Positions 1 through 8,079 of a stretch of DNA of 26,323 nt are shown here, one piece after another. The stretch is from Coraliomargarita sinensis. GTDB lineage: Bacteria > Verrucomicrobiota > Verrucomicrobiia > Opitutales > Coraliomargaritaceae. A model generated the notes under the pieces. It searched no databases, was not told where the DNA came from, and saw only the letters and a list, made by a program, of their open reading frames with translations. How positions within the stretch are numbered: the first letter of the stretch is position 1; every line of letters starts with the position of its first letter. The position numbers were made by a program, and so were the translations under genes. Location of the stretch: positions 1-26,323 of the forward strand of contig NZ_QHJQ01000016.1 of NCBI RefSeq assembly GCF_003185655.1, given 5' to 3'.

Positions 1-1
1 G

Positions 2-127
2 AACGGAAGCAACATCCGCACGGTCCAGGAGCTTCTGGGGCATACCTGCGTCGAGACGACCATGATCTACCTGCATGTGATGGAGGACGAAAAGGATCAG
101 ACGCTGAGCCCGCTGGACGCGCTTTAA
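2..127 (+). CDS. Tyrosine recombinase, C-terminal end only (integron-integrase-like)
   Basis: Only the last 41 codons are inside the window; the gene continues to the left, so this is a window truncation and not necessarily a broken gene. The reading frame shows RTVQELLGH, then TTMIYLHV, then SPLDAL before the TAA stop. LLGH supplies the second catalytic His and MIYLHV the nucleophilic Tyr of the tyrosine recombinase fold (known of the family). The ending SPLDxL and the TTMIYxHV wording are typical of IntI-type integron integrases rather than XerC/D, so I infer an integron integrase or a close chromosomal relative. The catalytic Arg residues and the IntI-specific insertion lie outside the window and cannot be checked. 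No convincing attC site was seen downstream. Confidence 0.75.
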   Translation, partial: NGSNIRTVQELLGHTCVETTMIYLHVMEDEKDQTLSPLDAL

Positions 128-310
128 AATAAGTTATAAGCTTTGTGGGGAACCACCCCGGATTCTGAGGACAGGGGGACAGTTGGTAGACTTGGGCTGA
201 CAATCGCTTGAGGGGATTTTTATCCGCCATTTTGGCGAATCCTGAAAGTAGATAAGTCTTTGATTGATTTACTGGCTTTTGTTTTTGGCTTCTAACCCAT
301 CTTTTGAGAA

Positions 311-380
311 TCATCCGTCTGACGAGCGGATGCGACGCAAGTGTTTCCCAATGGTCATACGTCTGGCGGGCGGATGCGAC
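311..380. repeat. Pair of 26-bp direct repeats (REP-like)
   Basis: Two direct copies at 311-336 and 355-380 match at 23 of 26 positions; both contain CGTCTG and end in GCGGATGCGAC. They are 44 bp apart start to start. Copy 1 has a small hairpin, ATCCG (313-317) against CGGAT (327-331); in copy 2 this pairing is mostly lost. They lie between the recombinase remnant and the 3' end of the helicase gene. The rest of 128-400 shows no gene. I infer REP-type intergenic repeats; a recombination site belonging to the neighbouring recombinase is the alternative. Confidence 0.6.
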
Positions 381-400
381 AGGCTGTAGTGCTGCGCCTG

Positions 401-2377
401 CTACCAGCTCCGCGCCGGTGCGGCGCGGAGGGTCTCAAAGCGTGACGGGTCGACTTCGCGAACGAAGCGGCTGGGGTTGAGGCGCATGACCTGGTTGCCC
501 TGATTGTTGAGCATCGGATAGGTGAGGTAGAGTTCTTCCTTGGCCCGGGTGACGGCCACGTAGAAGAGGCGGCGCTCTTCTTCGAGATCGCCCTCGTCGA
601 TAGTGCGTTTGAGCGGGAAGGTGCCGTCGGCCAGGCCGATGACGAAGACGACGGGAAACTCCAGCCCCTTGGCCTGGTGGATCGTAGTGAGGCGGAGGCA
701 ATTCTTCAGGTCCTCCGGGCTGCGCTCGTTGCTCTCCGAGGCGAGTAGCACGAGCTGGGCGAGCAGTTCCTCCATGGTGTCGTAGCGGGCGGCGAAGGCC
801 ACGAGGCTCTGCAGGTCGTCGGCCCGCTCGGTCCAGTTTGGGTAGATCTCGCGGATGTAGCTGCTGTACCAGCCGTCGAGGGCCAACTGCACCAGGTCCT
901 GCGGGGCCTGCTCGCTGAGGGCGTGGACCAGCTCGCGGATGGTCTCGGCCAGCGAGGGCCATTCTTCCCTTGCATCGGCCGGGACTTTCTTAAGCACGTC
1001 CTCCGAGCAGAGCACGTCGACAAAATTCTGCTCCAGCTTTTCCGCTCGTTCGCGGATGAACTTGTGGAGCTTTTCCGCCGTTTTGGGGCCGACCTTGGGC
1101 AGGAGGGTGGTGAAGCGGGCGAAGGCGGAAACGTCGGCCGGGTTGGAGGCGAAGCGCAGCTGGGCGGTGAAGTCCTTGATGTGGGCCTGCTCGAAGAAAC
1201 GCACCCCGCTGGTGATTTGGTAGTCGATATTGCGGCGGGTGAGCTCCATCTGAAGGTCCATGGCCTGGTAGTGGGCGCGGTAGAGCACGGCGACGTCCGA
1301 CAGGTCGCGGCCTTCCTCGACCAGCCCTTCCAGGCGCTGGATGATGAACTGGGCCTGGCCGCGGGCATCCATCAAAGGCACGAAGTAGGGCTTTTCGCCG
1401 GAGTCGTTGACCGCACGGAGTTCTTTATTGTAGCCGAGTCCGGCCGGTTGGGCGCGCAGCACATCATTGGCAAAGCTAAGTATCTCGGGAGAGCTGCGGT
1501 AGTTGGTCTCGATCTTGTGCAGCTCCGCGCCTTCGTGGCGCTCGCTGAAGCGCATAATGTTGTCGAAGTTGGCCCCGCGCCAGGTGTAGATGCACTGGGC
1601 GTCGTCGCCGACGGCCATCACCTGGTGGTGGGCGGCGAGGGTATCCACGATCTCGGACTGCAGGCGGTTGGTATCCTGAAACTCGTCGACCAGGATGTGC
1701 TTGAAACGGTCCTGATACTGTCGGGCTACCTCCGGATGTTCGCGGAAGAGTTTGAGCAGGTATTCCAGCAGGTCGTCGTAGTCCACCACCTGCTGCTCCA
1801 ATTTCGCCTTCTGGTAGTCCTGGTGGAAGCCGGCGATCTTGTCGGCCATGCCGTCGAGAAAGGGGTAGCGGTCGGCGGCCTCATCGTGGACCGAGCCGCA
1901 GGTGTTGCGGGCGTAGCTGATCAGGTTGTGAAGGACCTTGGGCTTGGGGTTGTTCTTGGTTTTGATGAACTTGGCGTCGCGGGCCTGGATGGCGGTTTTG
2001 AGGATACTTTCCGCCTCGCTCTCGTCGAGAATGGTGTAGTGGCGCTTCAGGCCGATGAGCTCCCCGTGCTGGCGCAGGATACGCTGGGCGATGCTGTGGA
2101 AGGTGCCGCCCCAGAGGTAGCGGCGGGGTATGCCGGTCAGGTCCTCCACTCGCTCCAGCATCTCGCGGGCTGCCTTGTTGGTAAAGGTGAGCAGCAGGAT
2201 TTCGTTGGGTTGCACGCCTTGATGGAGCAGATAGGCCACGCGGTAGGTGAGGGTGCGCGTCTTGCCCGAGCCCGCACCGGCCAGCACGAGTGCGGGCCCC
2301 GGTTCAGCGGTAACGGCGGCGTATTGCTCGTCGTTGAGTTCGGCGCGGAAATCGATCGGTGGGAGTGGTGAAAGCAC
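401..2377 (-). CDS. UvrD/PcrA/Rep-type ATP-dependent DNA helicase (superfamily 1A)
   Basis: A 658-residue SF1A 3'-5' DNA helicase for repair or replication restart in the cytoplasm. Motifs in order: Walker A GAGSGKT (residues 34-40), TFTNKAA, Walker [22 protein letters not shown], the motif IV NYRSS, the motif V block [15 protein letters not shown], and motif [19 protein letters not shown]. Domain order is the usual 1A-1B-2A-2B. It is shorter than typical UvrD/PcrA (about 720-750 residues) because it stops soon after motif VI and lacks the long C-terminal tail with the RNA-polymerase-binding Tudor-like module, so it cannot be assigned to uvrD, pcrA or rep by eye. The start is GTG (2375-2377) with no visible Shine-Dalgarno; it sits directly against a C-rich repeat-derived leader, so the start is moderately uncertain. 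Confidence 0.93.
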   Translation of the reverse strand: MLSPLPPIDFRAELNDEQYAAVTAEPGPALVLAGAGSGKTRTLTYRVAYLLHQGVQPNEILLLTFTNKAAREMLERVEDLTGIPRRYLWGGTFHSIAQRILRQHGELIGLKRHYTILDESEAESILKTAIQARDAKFIKTKNNPKPKVLHNLISYARNTCGSVHDEAADRYPFLDGMADKIAGFHQDYQKAKLEQQVVDYDDLLEYLLKLFREHPEVARQYQDRFKHILVDEFQDTNRLQSEIVDTLAAHHQVMAVGDDAQCIYTWRGANFDNIMRFSERHEGAELHKIETNYRSSPEILSFANDVLRAQPAGLGYNKELRAVNDSGEKPYFVPLMDARGQAQFIIQRLEGLVEEGRDLSDVAVLYRAHYQAMDLQMELTRRNIDYQITSGVRFFEQAHIKDFTAQLRFASNPADVSAFARFTTLLPKVGPKTAEKLHKFIRERAEKLEQNFVDVLCSEDVLKKVPADAREEWPSLAETIRELVHALSEQAPQDLVQLALDGWYSSYIREIYPNWTERADDLQSLVAFAARYDTMEELLAQLVLLASESNERSPEDLKNCLRLTTIHQAKGLEFPVVFVIGLADGTFPLKRTIDEGDLEEERRLFYVAVTRAKEELYLTYPMLNNQGNQVMRLNPSRFVREVDPSRFETLRAAPARSW

Positions 2378-2414
2378 GGGTGGGTGGTTAAGTGGTAGGT
2401 CGTTGAGTGGTTGA

Positions 2415-2447
2415 TCCGCCTTCGCCCTGTCGGGGCTACGGCGTGAC
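2415..2447. repeat. REP-like palindrome, copy 1
   Basis: A 33-bp block that matches 13486-13518 at 31 of 33 bases. It can fold as a hairpin: CGCCTTCGCCC (2417-2427) against GGGCTACGGCG (2433-2443), 9 of 11 pairs, with loop TGTCG. It has the look of a REP/BIME unit, the substrate class of RAYT transposases, one of which begins at the right end of the window. Confidence 0.65.
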
Positions 2448-2511
2448 GTGGTGGTGGGTGGTGAGTTGCGGGATGCGGGATACGTGATACGGGATATGGG
2501 AGTGGGGCAAA

Positions 2512-2613
2512 TTCTTAATTATAATCTTACTCATAATCCTTTGGCTGTGGGCTGTGATTTGGGATTGGGATTAGGATTAAGAGTAAGATTAAGTTTACGA
2601 TTAAGATTAGGAT
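2512..2613. repeat. Inverted arrays of degenerate AATCTT/GATTAA hexamers, locus 1
   Basis: The left arm (2512-2540) reads as degenerate TTCTTA/ATCTTA hexamers; the right arm (2573-2613) reads as their complement, GATTAA/GATTAG units. The reverse complement of the left arm matches the start of the right arm at 18 of 19 bases (AGGATTA, one mismatch, GAGTAAGATTA), so transcripts could form a long AU-rich hairpin. Spacer 2541-2572 holds GGCTGTGG/GGCTGTGA units. Confidence 0.7.
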
Positions 2614-2678
2614 GAAGCAGAGGGGATTGGGGTAAGAGAGGGGTTGCGGTTTATGCCAGCTTGGTTTCCCTCGGGGGG

Positions 2679-4100
2679 ATGCAGATTATTCCTTCCGAGA
2701 TGTTACCGGGTCGAGATGAGGCCGCGCTTCGCCGCTTTTTGGAGGGTTGTAAGGAGGCGGCGGTGACGAAGGGGCATTTTCAGATCGCGAGTATTTCCCT
2801 GGAGGTGAAGCACATCGCGCCTCTGGCGGTGCTGCAATCCATCTACGAGCCCGAGGAACTCCACTTTTACATTGAGCGCCCGGCCGACGACGAGGCCATT
2901 GCCGGAGCCGAAGCGGTGGTGCAGGCCCGCTTCGATGGCCCGGGCCGGTTCCAACAGGTGCAGGCCTTCGCAGACGATGTTTTGGAAAACACCATCGTGG
3001 TGGGTGACTTGAGTGAGGCCTTTACCGGTCCGCATTTTTTTACCGCCTTCAGTTTTGAAGACAGTGTTGCCGAGGGGGGCGAGTTTCCGGCGGCTACGGT
3101 CTTTCTGCCCCGCTGGCAGGTGTCCCGTTCCAAAGGGAAGTACGGTGCGGTGGCGAATCTGAAGATCGATGCCGGGACCAATCTCGACGAGGCAGTGGCC
3201 CGCGTCTGGGGCGCCTATCAGAAGTTCGGGGCCTTTGACTACGGAAATGATCCGGCCAATGACAAGCCCCCGGAGCAACCGGAGCCGTGTTCGCGCCGGG
3301 AGTTGGCGCCGGGCGTCTTTGAGGGGGCCGTCAAGCAGGCTCTCGAATCGATCCGAGAGGGAGAGTTTGAAAAGATCGTCCTGGCCCGGGGGATCGAGCT
3401 GGAGGCAGATGGGCCCTGGCAGCCGCTGGATGCGCTCAACCGCTTGCGCGAGCGTTTCGGGTCCTGTTTCACATTTTCCTACGGTGGCGGATCCGGGCGC
3501 AGCTTTATCGGGGCCACGCCTGAGCGGCTTCTCCAGATTCGTGACGGGCAGCTACTGACCGAGGCGATTGCGGGCTCTGCCCCGCGTGGGCGCAACGCCG
3601 GCGAGGATGCCGCATGCGCACGGGGCCTCCTCGACAGTGAAAAAGACCTCCGCGAGCATGCCTGTGTGCGTGACTCCATCCTGCGGCGTCTAGAGCAAGT
3701 GGGGATTGAGGGCATCGCCGACGCAAGCCCCCGCATTCTGCCCCTGGCCAACGTGCAGCACTTGCATACACCCATCCATGCGGAAGTGGGCGAATCGGTG
3801 CATTTGCTGGAGGTGCTGAGTGAACTGCATCCCACACCGGCGGTGGGCGGGACGCCGAGAGAGGCAGCGGTGCCACGGATTCGCGAACTTGAACAAATGG
3901 ACCGCGGGCTCTATGCCGGGGTGGTCGGTTGGTTCAACCACCTGAATGAAGGCGAGATGGTGGTGGGGATTCGCTCCGCTTTGATCGATGGCAAGCGGGC
4001 CAAACTCTACGCCGGTGCCGGGATCGTGGAAGGCTCGGATGCGGAGAAAGAAGCCCGGGAAACCGAACTGAAACTGAATGCCCTGTTGGATACACTTTGA
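2679..4100 (+). CDS. menF: Isochorismate synthase (menaquinone biosynthesis)
   Basis: Converts chorismate to isochorismate, the first committed step of menaquinone synthesis, in the cytoplasm. The C-terminal half is a chorismate-binding (anthranilate synthase component I-like) domain: EKIVLARG with the Lys that acts as general base in Men[20 protein letters not shown] with the catalytic Glu, [30 protein letters not shown] and [15 protein letters not shown] with Mg-binding Glu. The N-terminal half is the poorly conserved part usual in MenF. I chose ATG 2679 (473 residues), preceded by a run of G; an in-frame TTG at 2661 would add six residues, and ATG 2700 is also possible. No other men genes are adjacent. 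EntC or salicylate synthase relatives are alternatives, but the context favours a stand-alone MenF. Confidence 0.9.
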   Translation: MQIIPSEMLPGRDEAALRRFLEGCKEAAVTKGHFQIASISLEVKHIAPLAVLQSIYEPEELHFYIERPADDEAIAGAEAVVQARFDGPGRFQQVQAFADDVLENTIVVGDLSEAFTGPHFFTAFSFEDSVAEGGEFPAATVFLPRWQVSRSKGKYGAVANLKIDAGTNLDEAVARVWGAYQKFGAFDYGNDPANDKPPEQPEPCSRRELAPGVFEGAVKQALESIREGEFEKIVLARGIELEADGPWQPLDALNRLRERFGSCFTFSYGGGSGRSFIGATPERLLQIRDGQLLTEAIAGSAPRGRNAGEDAACARGLLDSEKDLREHACVRDSILRRLEQVGIEGIADASPRILPLANVQHLHTPIHAEVGESVHLLEVLSELHPTPAVGGTPREAAVPRIRELEQMDRGLYAGVVGWFNHLNEGEMVVGIRSALIDGKRAKLYAGAGIVEGSDAEKEARETELKLNALLDTL

Positions 4101-4271
4101 ACTCGTTGGCGTCCCGTTTTTAGGCAGTGGCCCAACCCTGGAAAAGAAGGACCGGCTGAAGGCGGTACGCTAACGTGAGAGCCTGGCGGGGATCATGTGG
4201 AAATTTGCTATCGCATTGGACTGGTAGAGGCCTAACGTCGCGAATCTATCAACTACTGATTACGCTAACTT

Positions 4272-5048
4272 ATGATACGGAGATTGGGCAGCCTTGCACT
4301 CGGGACGGTTCACGAGCTTGGAGAGATCAGCCTTTTTGGGCTGTCCTCCCTGGCCGGTTTCGGTTCCCAGCGCCATCGCATGGCGAAACTGGTTACGGCG
4401 ATTCATGAGATTGGCGTTCGCTGCACGCCTATTGTGGCCACAGTCGGTCTGTTCACGGGTTTGGTGATGGGCCTGCAACTCTATTACACTCTGGTCCAGT
4501 TTGGTGCCGAGTCCGCGCTGGGGACTGCAGTGGCCCTCTCGCTGATTCGTGAGTTGGGGCCAGTCCTGACGGCCTTGATGATCGTGGGGCAGGCGGGTTC
4601 GGCGATGGCTTCGGAGCTAGGTATTCAGAGGAATGACGAGCAAATCGATGCGCTGCAGACCATGAGTATCGACCCGAAAGGCTACCTCGTCGGGCCGCGA
4701 CTGGTCGCTGCACTGATCTGTTATCCGATTCTTACCGCCATATTTGATTTGATTGGAATTCTAGGCGGTTACCTGACCGGCTCGGTATTGCTAAGTGTCG
4801 ATCCTGGGGTGTATTGGGCACGTGTTTTTGAGAGTGTGACGTGGGCCGATGTTCGAGGAGGGTTCGTGAAGGCGATCGTCTTCGGCCTGCTGACCATCGC
4901 CATCTGCGCCTACCGGGGGTTTAATACTCACCGGAAGGCTTCATTCCCGGGGGTGCGGGGCGTCAGTGAATCGGCAACACGCGCCGTCGTCTGGTCGAGC
5001 GTAAGCGTGCTTGCTGCAGACTATTTGATCACTTCATTTCTACTCTAA
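4272..5048 (+). CDS. mlaE: MlaE-family ABC transporter permease
   Basis: Inner-membrane permease of the Mla phospholipid transporter. The 258-residue protein is the usual length and has the MlaE fold: an amphipathic N-terminal region, then hydrophobic segments around TPIVATVGLFTGLVMGLQ, the conserved block SLIRELGPVLTALMIVGQAGSAMASELG, DALQTMSIDP, and two more hydrophobic stretches followed by the C-terminal helix. It is the first gene of a tight mlaE-F-D-C-A operon, and its TAA stop is immediately followed by the mlaF ATG. The 171 bases upstream (4101-4271) show no convincing promoter to me. Confidence 0.95.
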   Translation: MIRRLGSLALGTVHELGEISLFGLSSLAGFGSQRHRMAKLVTAIHEIGVRCTPIVATVGLFTGLVMGLQLYYTLVQFGAESALGTAVALSLIRELGPVLTALMIVGQAGSAMASELGIQRNDEQIDALQTMSIDPKGYLVGPRLVAALICYPILTAIFDLIGILGGYLTGSVLLSVDPGVYWARVFESVTWADVRGGFVKAIVFGLLTIAICAYRGFNTHRKASFPGVRGVSESATRAVVWSSVSVLAADYLITSFLL

Positions 5049-5798
5049 ATGGATGCAAATCTAAGTATACGCGGCCTTAAGAAACACTTCGGGGATAAGA
5101 AAGTGCTGGATGGGCTGGATCTGGATGTTCGGGAAGCTTCGGTCACCACGGTGATCGGGAAAAGCGGTATCGGTAAATCGGTCCTCTTGAAATGTATCGC
5201 TCATTTGCTGGAGCCGGACGGTGGCACGATCGAGCTTAACGGCAAGCCGATCAGTAAGGCCCACCGCCCCGGCCAGGATGGGTCCTTGTTCTTCAGCTAC
5301 ATGTTTCAGAACAATGCGCTCTTCGATTCCCTGAGTGCTTTCGATAATATCGCACTGCCGCTGCGTGAATCGACGGGCCTTTCCAATAAGGCGATACGGG
5401 AGCGGGTTGACCGTATGCTGGAACAGGTGGAACTGACTGAAGCATCGGACCGCTACCCCGGCGAATTGTCCGGTGGCATGAAGAAGCGGGTTGCTTTGGC
5501 GCGCGCCCTGATTACGAACCCGCAGGTGGTTCTCTTTGACGAACCGACAACCGGACTGGATCCGGAACGTAAATACACGGTCTTTGAAATGATCGCGGAT
5601 TATCGTGAGCGTTTCGGCTTTACCGCATTACTCGTGAGCCATGATATTCCTGAAGTGTTCGGTATCAGTGATCAGGTCGCCTGGCTGGACGAAGGCGTGA
5701 TTAAATTCTACGGTCCGCCCAATGAACTGGACGACGAGGCCGAGTCTGCACTTGCTGGATTTTTGAATAAGGCTAACCATGGAAAATCGATCCGTTAG
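5049..5798 (+). CDS. mlaF: MlaF-type ABC transporter ATPase
   Basis: The cytoplasmic ATPase that drives MlaE, 249 residues. Walker A GKSGIGKS (37-44), Q-loop in MFQNN (about 85-89), ABC signature LSGGMKKR (140-147), Walker B VVLFDEP (160-166), TTGLDP D-loop region and switch His in LLVSHD (His198). The GIGKS form and SGGMKKR signature are typical of the Mla/Ttg2 branch. It starts with zero intergenic bases after mlaE, implying coupled translation. No mlaB (STAS partner of MlaF) gene is found in the operon. Confidence 0.95.
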   Translation: MDANLSIRGLKKHFGDKKVLDGLDLDVREASVTTVIGKSGIGKSVLLKCIAHLLEPDGGTIELNGKPISKAHRPGQDGSLFFSYMFQNNALFDSLSAFDNIALPLRESTGLSNKAIRERVDRMLEQVELTEASDRYPGELSGGMKKRVALARALITNPQVVLFDEPTTGLDPERKYTVFEMIADYRERFGFTALLVSHDIPEVFGISDQVAWLDEGVIKFYGPPNELDDEAESALAGFLNKANHGKSIR

Positions 5799-5813
5799 TC
5801 CACCGAATTTATT

Positions 5814-6620
5814 ATGAATAATCGAACCATAGAATTTTTCGTCGGTTGCTTCGTTCTCGTCGGGCTGTTGGCTGTTTTTTATCTGGCGTTGCAGGTGGGC
5901 GGCGCGCGTTTTTTTGGAAGTGACAGTTACGAGTTGCAGGCACGCTTCAGCAGTATCAGCGGCGTGAATACCGGCAGCCGGATTGAAATTGCAGGCGTCC
6001 CCGTAGGCACGGTTAAAAAGATTACCTTGAACGACAACTATCATGCCATCGCGACCCTGGAACTGCCGAATCATATTCAACTGGATGACGACACCATCGC
6101 ATCGGTTAGAACGTCTGGTCTGATTGGAGACCGTTTTATTGAATTATCGCCCGGAACTTCAGGAGAAAGGTTGGTAGAAGGTGGCACGATCGTTTTAACG
6201 GAGACTGCGTTTAGTTTAGAGAATGCATTAGCGAATTTTGGAGGTGGTGCGGCTCGTTCTATTGGAGTGGACAGCTACGAGTTGAAGGCACGTTTCTCGA
6301 GTATCAACGGCATCCAATCCGGGAGTTCGGTTCAGGTGGGCGGAGTGCAGGTCGGCTCGGTTATAGACGTCGAGTTGAATGATAACTTTTATGCCATCGT
6401 GACGCTGGAACTTCCCGAATCTCTTGAGCTTGATGATGACACGATTGCTTCCGTGAAAACAGCCGGCCTGATTGGCGGCCGTTTTATCGAGCTTTCCCCG
6501 GGAGGCTCAGGCTTTGCTTTGGAGCCGGGTGATATGATTGTCGACACCGAGTCCGCACTGGATATCGAAAATTTAATCAGTAAATTTGCCCTCGGCGGCA
6601 TCGACAAAGAGGAAAATTAA
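5814..6620 (+). CDS. mlaD: MlaD-like protein with two tandem MCE domains
   Basis: The periplasmic substrate-handling ring of the Mla complex, anchored by one N-terminal membrane helix (about residues 7-28). MlaD normally has one MCE domain in about 180 residues; this protein has 268 residues with two copies, residues 38-139 and 154-255, joined by a short GGGAARSIGVD linker. The copies are about 60% identical by my manual count and share SYEL, ARFSSI, LDDDTIASV, GLIG and RFIELSPG. The similarity indicates internal tandem duplication. It lies 15 bases after mlaF and 18 before mlaC. PqiB/LetB-like multi-MCE proteins are the nearest alternative, but the operon is a clear mla operon. Confidence 0.93.
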   Translation: MNNRTIEFFVGCFVLVGLLAVFYLALQVGGARFFGSDSYELQARFSSISGVNTGSRIEIAGVPVGTVKKITLNDNYHAIATLELPNHIQLDDDTIASVRTSGLIGDRFIELSPGTSGERLVEGGTIVLTETAFSLENALANFGGGAARSIGVDSYELKARFSSINGIQSGSSVQVGGVQVGSVIDVELNDNFYAIVTLELPESLELDDDTIASVKTAGLIGGRFIELSPGGSGFALEPGDMIVDTESALDIENLISKFALGGIDKEEN

Positions 6621-6638
6621 CACTTACTGTACAGTGTG

Positions 6639-7253
6639 ATGAAAAAATTTCTTTATGGTTTCGTTTTGGTATGCCTTGTCGCGGGGACGACGGCACAGGC
6701 CGGTCAGTCCGAGTTGGAGAAACTTCGCGGTACGATCGACGCCGCTCTGGATGTGATTTACTGTGATTCCAACAGTGAATTGTCCAAAGAGGAGAAACAG
6801 GCAAAGGTCCGGTCCGTTCTTGAGGATAAGTATGAACTCGACGTCATCATCCGGAGAGCCATCGGCCGCAACTGGCGTGAACTGAATAGTGAGCAGCAAG
6901 TTGAGGTTCTTGAATTGGTCAAGACACTCATTGTTAAGGCATATGTCAACTGGATGGAGGGTAAGGCCCGCCCAGAGGTCGAACTCGGAGAGGTGGTTCT
7001 AATTACGGACAAGCGTATGGAGATTCCCAGCAAGGTGCACCTGGAAGACCAAACAGTCACCATGCTTTACCGCTTGGGCAAGATGAAGAGCGGGTGGCAG
7101 GTCTACGATGTCGTAGCGGAGGATATCAGTGTTGTCTCGAATTACCGTCAGCAAATTGATGATCATTTTCGTAAAGGCGATGCGGAAGGATTGATCGCTA
7201 AACTAAACGAACTGCTAACCAAGGATGAGATTGATGAGAACCTTACCATTTAA
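6639..7253 (+). CDS. mlaC: MlaC-family phospholipid-binding periplasmic protein
   Basis: The soluble shuttle that carries phospholipid between MlaA at the outer membrane and MlaD at the inner membrane. It starts MKKFLYGFVLVCLVAG and has a clear Sec signal peptide with likely cleavage after AQA (about residue 21). The remainder has the Ttg2D/MlaC pattern: a helical first half containing the IIRRAIGRNWRELNSEQQ stretch, then beta segments with MLYRLGK and GWQVYDVVAEDISVVSNYRQQI, the family's best-conserved block. I use ATG 6639; a GTG directly before it (6636) is possible. Its 3' end overlaps mlaA. Confidence 0.92.
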   Translation: MKKFLYGFVLVCLVAGTTAQAGQSELEKLRGTIDAALDVIYCDSNSELSKEEKQAKVRSVLEDKYELDVIIRRAIGRNWRELNSEQQVEVLELVKTLIVKAYVNWMEGKARPEVELGEVVLITDKRMEIPSKVHLEDQTVTMLYRLGKMKSGWQVYDVVAEDISVVSNYRQQIDDHFRKGDAEGLIAKLNELLTKDEIDENLTI

Positions 7254-7986
7254 TATTACGGCCACTGTGTTGTTGGCCTTATTCGCGCCGCTCAGCACAT
7301 GGGGAGAAGGGGACTACCTGAGTGAAGCGGACCTCTATGGAGAGGAATTGGAGAACAATATCGAGGTTAGTGACCCGCTGGAGGCGATCAACCGGTACAC
7401 ATTTAAGTTCAACGATTTCGTCTACCTCAATCTGATCGAGCCACTGGCGGATGGTTATCAGGCTATAACCCCTGATCCTGTCGAGGAAGGTGCTAGTAAT
7501 TTTTTCGATAATTTGAAGTATCCTGTCCGTTTGGCGGGCAATTTACTCCAGGGCCGCCTTAAAGGGGCTTGGGTTGAAAGCGGGCGCTTCGCGATCAACT
7601 CCACTGTTGGTGTCCTTGGCGTTGCCACCCCTGCTGATCACGTGAAAGGCTTTGAGCCGATTCCAAAAGAGGACATTGGGCAGGCATTGGGAAGCTGGGG
7701 CTTGGGCGAAGGTCCATATTTGGTCATTCCGCTGCTCGGGCCATCCAACTTACGCGATTTTGGGGGTTACATGGGTGACCGAGCTGTGAATCCTCTCGAT
7801 GAGCCCTTCAGTCTCATTGACGATTGGAACTGGGAGTGGCGCCTGGCGTTGACCGCAACGGAAATTACGGTGATCAGCCCGGATTTGCTCCAGCGCTATA
7901 AACAGCTCAAGGGCTCGGCTATTGATCCTTACAGCTCGCTGAAGAACGGATATACTCAGATGCGGCGGGCAGCGATTGAAGAGTAA
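7225..7986 (+). CDS. mlaA: MlaA/VacJ-family outer-membrane phospholipid-removal protein
   Basis: MlaA extracts mislocalised phospholipid from the outer membrane and hands it to MlaC. Family motifs are clear: DPLEAINRYTFKFND (about 50-64), NNLL-type segment as AGNLLQGRLKG, GRFAINSTVGVLGVATPAD, the GQALGSWGLGEGPYLVIPLLGPSNLRD core, and a Tyr-rich C-terminus. The N-terminus is a hydrophobic signal sequence, but no Cys occurs there, so no lipobox; E. coli MlaA is a lipoprotein. The start is ATG 7225, or ATG 7234 (MRTLPF); either overlaps the end of mlaC (29 or 20 bases). In E. coli mlaA is unlinked from the other mla genes; here it ends the operon. Confidence 0.93.
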   Translation: MRLMRTLPFNITATVLLALFAPLSTWGEGDYLSEADLYGEELENNIEVSDPLEAINRYTFKFNDFVYLNLIEPLADGYQAITPDPVEEGASNFFDNLKYPVRLAGNLLQGRLKGAWVESGRFAINSTVGVLGVATPADHVKGFEPIPKEDIGQALGSWGLGEGPYLVIPLLGPSNLRDFGGYMGDRAVNPLDEPFSLIDDWNWEWRLALTATEITVISPDLLQRYKQLKGSAIDPYSSLKNGYTQMRRAAIEE

Positions 7987-8016
7987 TATCGTCCTGTGAT
8001 TTTCTGATGAATCGAG

Positions 8017-8035
8017 AACGTTCGCGGGAGCGTTT
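8017..8035 (+). terminator. Possible weak terminator of the mla operon
   Basis: AACGTTC (8017-8023) pairs with GAGCGTT (8028-8034) including one G-T pair, loop GCGG, followed by only three T. It lies in the gap between convergent mlaA and tatD. The short T run makes it weak. Confidence 0.3.
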
Positions 8036-8079
8036 GCCCTCCATGCTTCGTCAAAATGATGCAGGTCAGTGCGGGCCGA

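Larger units (their letters stand above)
2379..2613. repeat. Composite intergenic repeat, locus 1
   Basis: This gap between two divergent genes is almost entirely repeat. In order: an 11-mer GGTGGGTGGTT (2379-2389); degenerate GTGGTTA-like heptamers; a palindromic block (2415-2447, listed separately); a second G-rich box GGTGGGTGGTG (2453-2463); five degenerate heptamers of the GCGGGAT/ACGGGAT kind (about 2467-2503); then inverted hexamer arrays (2512-2613, listed separately). The same order of parts recurs at 13476-13705. The left edge lies one base from the helicase start codon, so the element forms the helicase 5' leader. From 2614 to the menF start I see nothing distinctive. Confidence 0.75.

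Noticed and set aside
128..400. attC-like sites after the integrase end
   Set aside because: I found no RYYYAAC ... GTTRRRY pair with the right structure; the repeats at 311-380 do not have attC core sites.
923..2371. 482-codon open frame on the plus strand opposite the helicase gene
   Set aside because: Its translation is a low-complexity Val/Gly/Leu/Ala-rich string typical of the antisense of a GC-rich gene; the opposite strand holds all helicase motifs.
2512..2613. CRISPR array
   Set aside because: Units are 6-7 bases, degenerate and without unique spacers of fixed length; no cas genes nearby.
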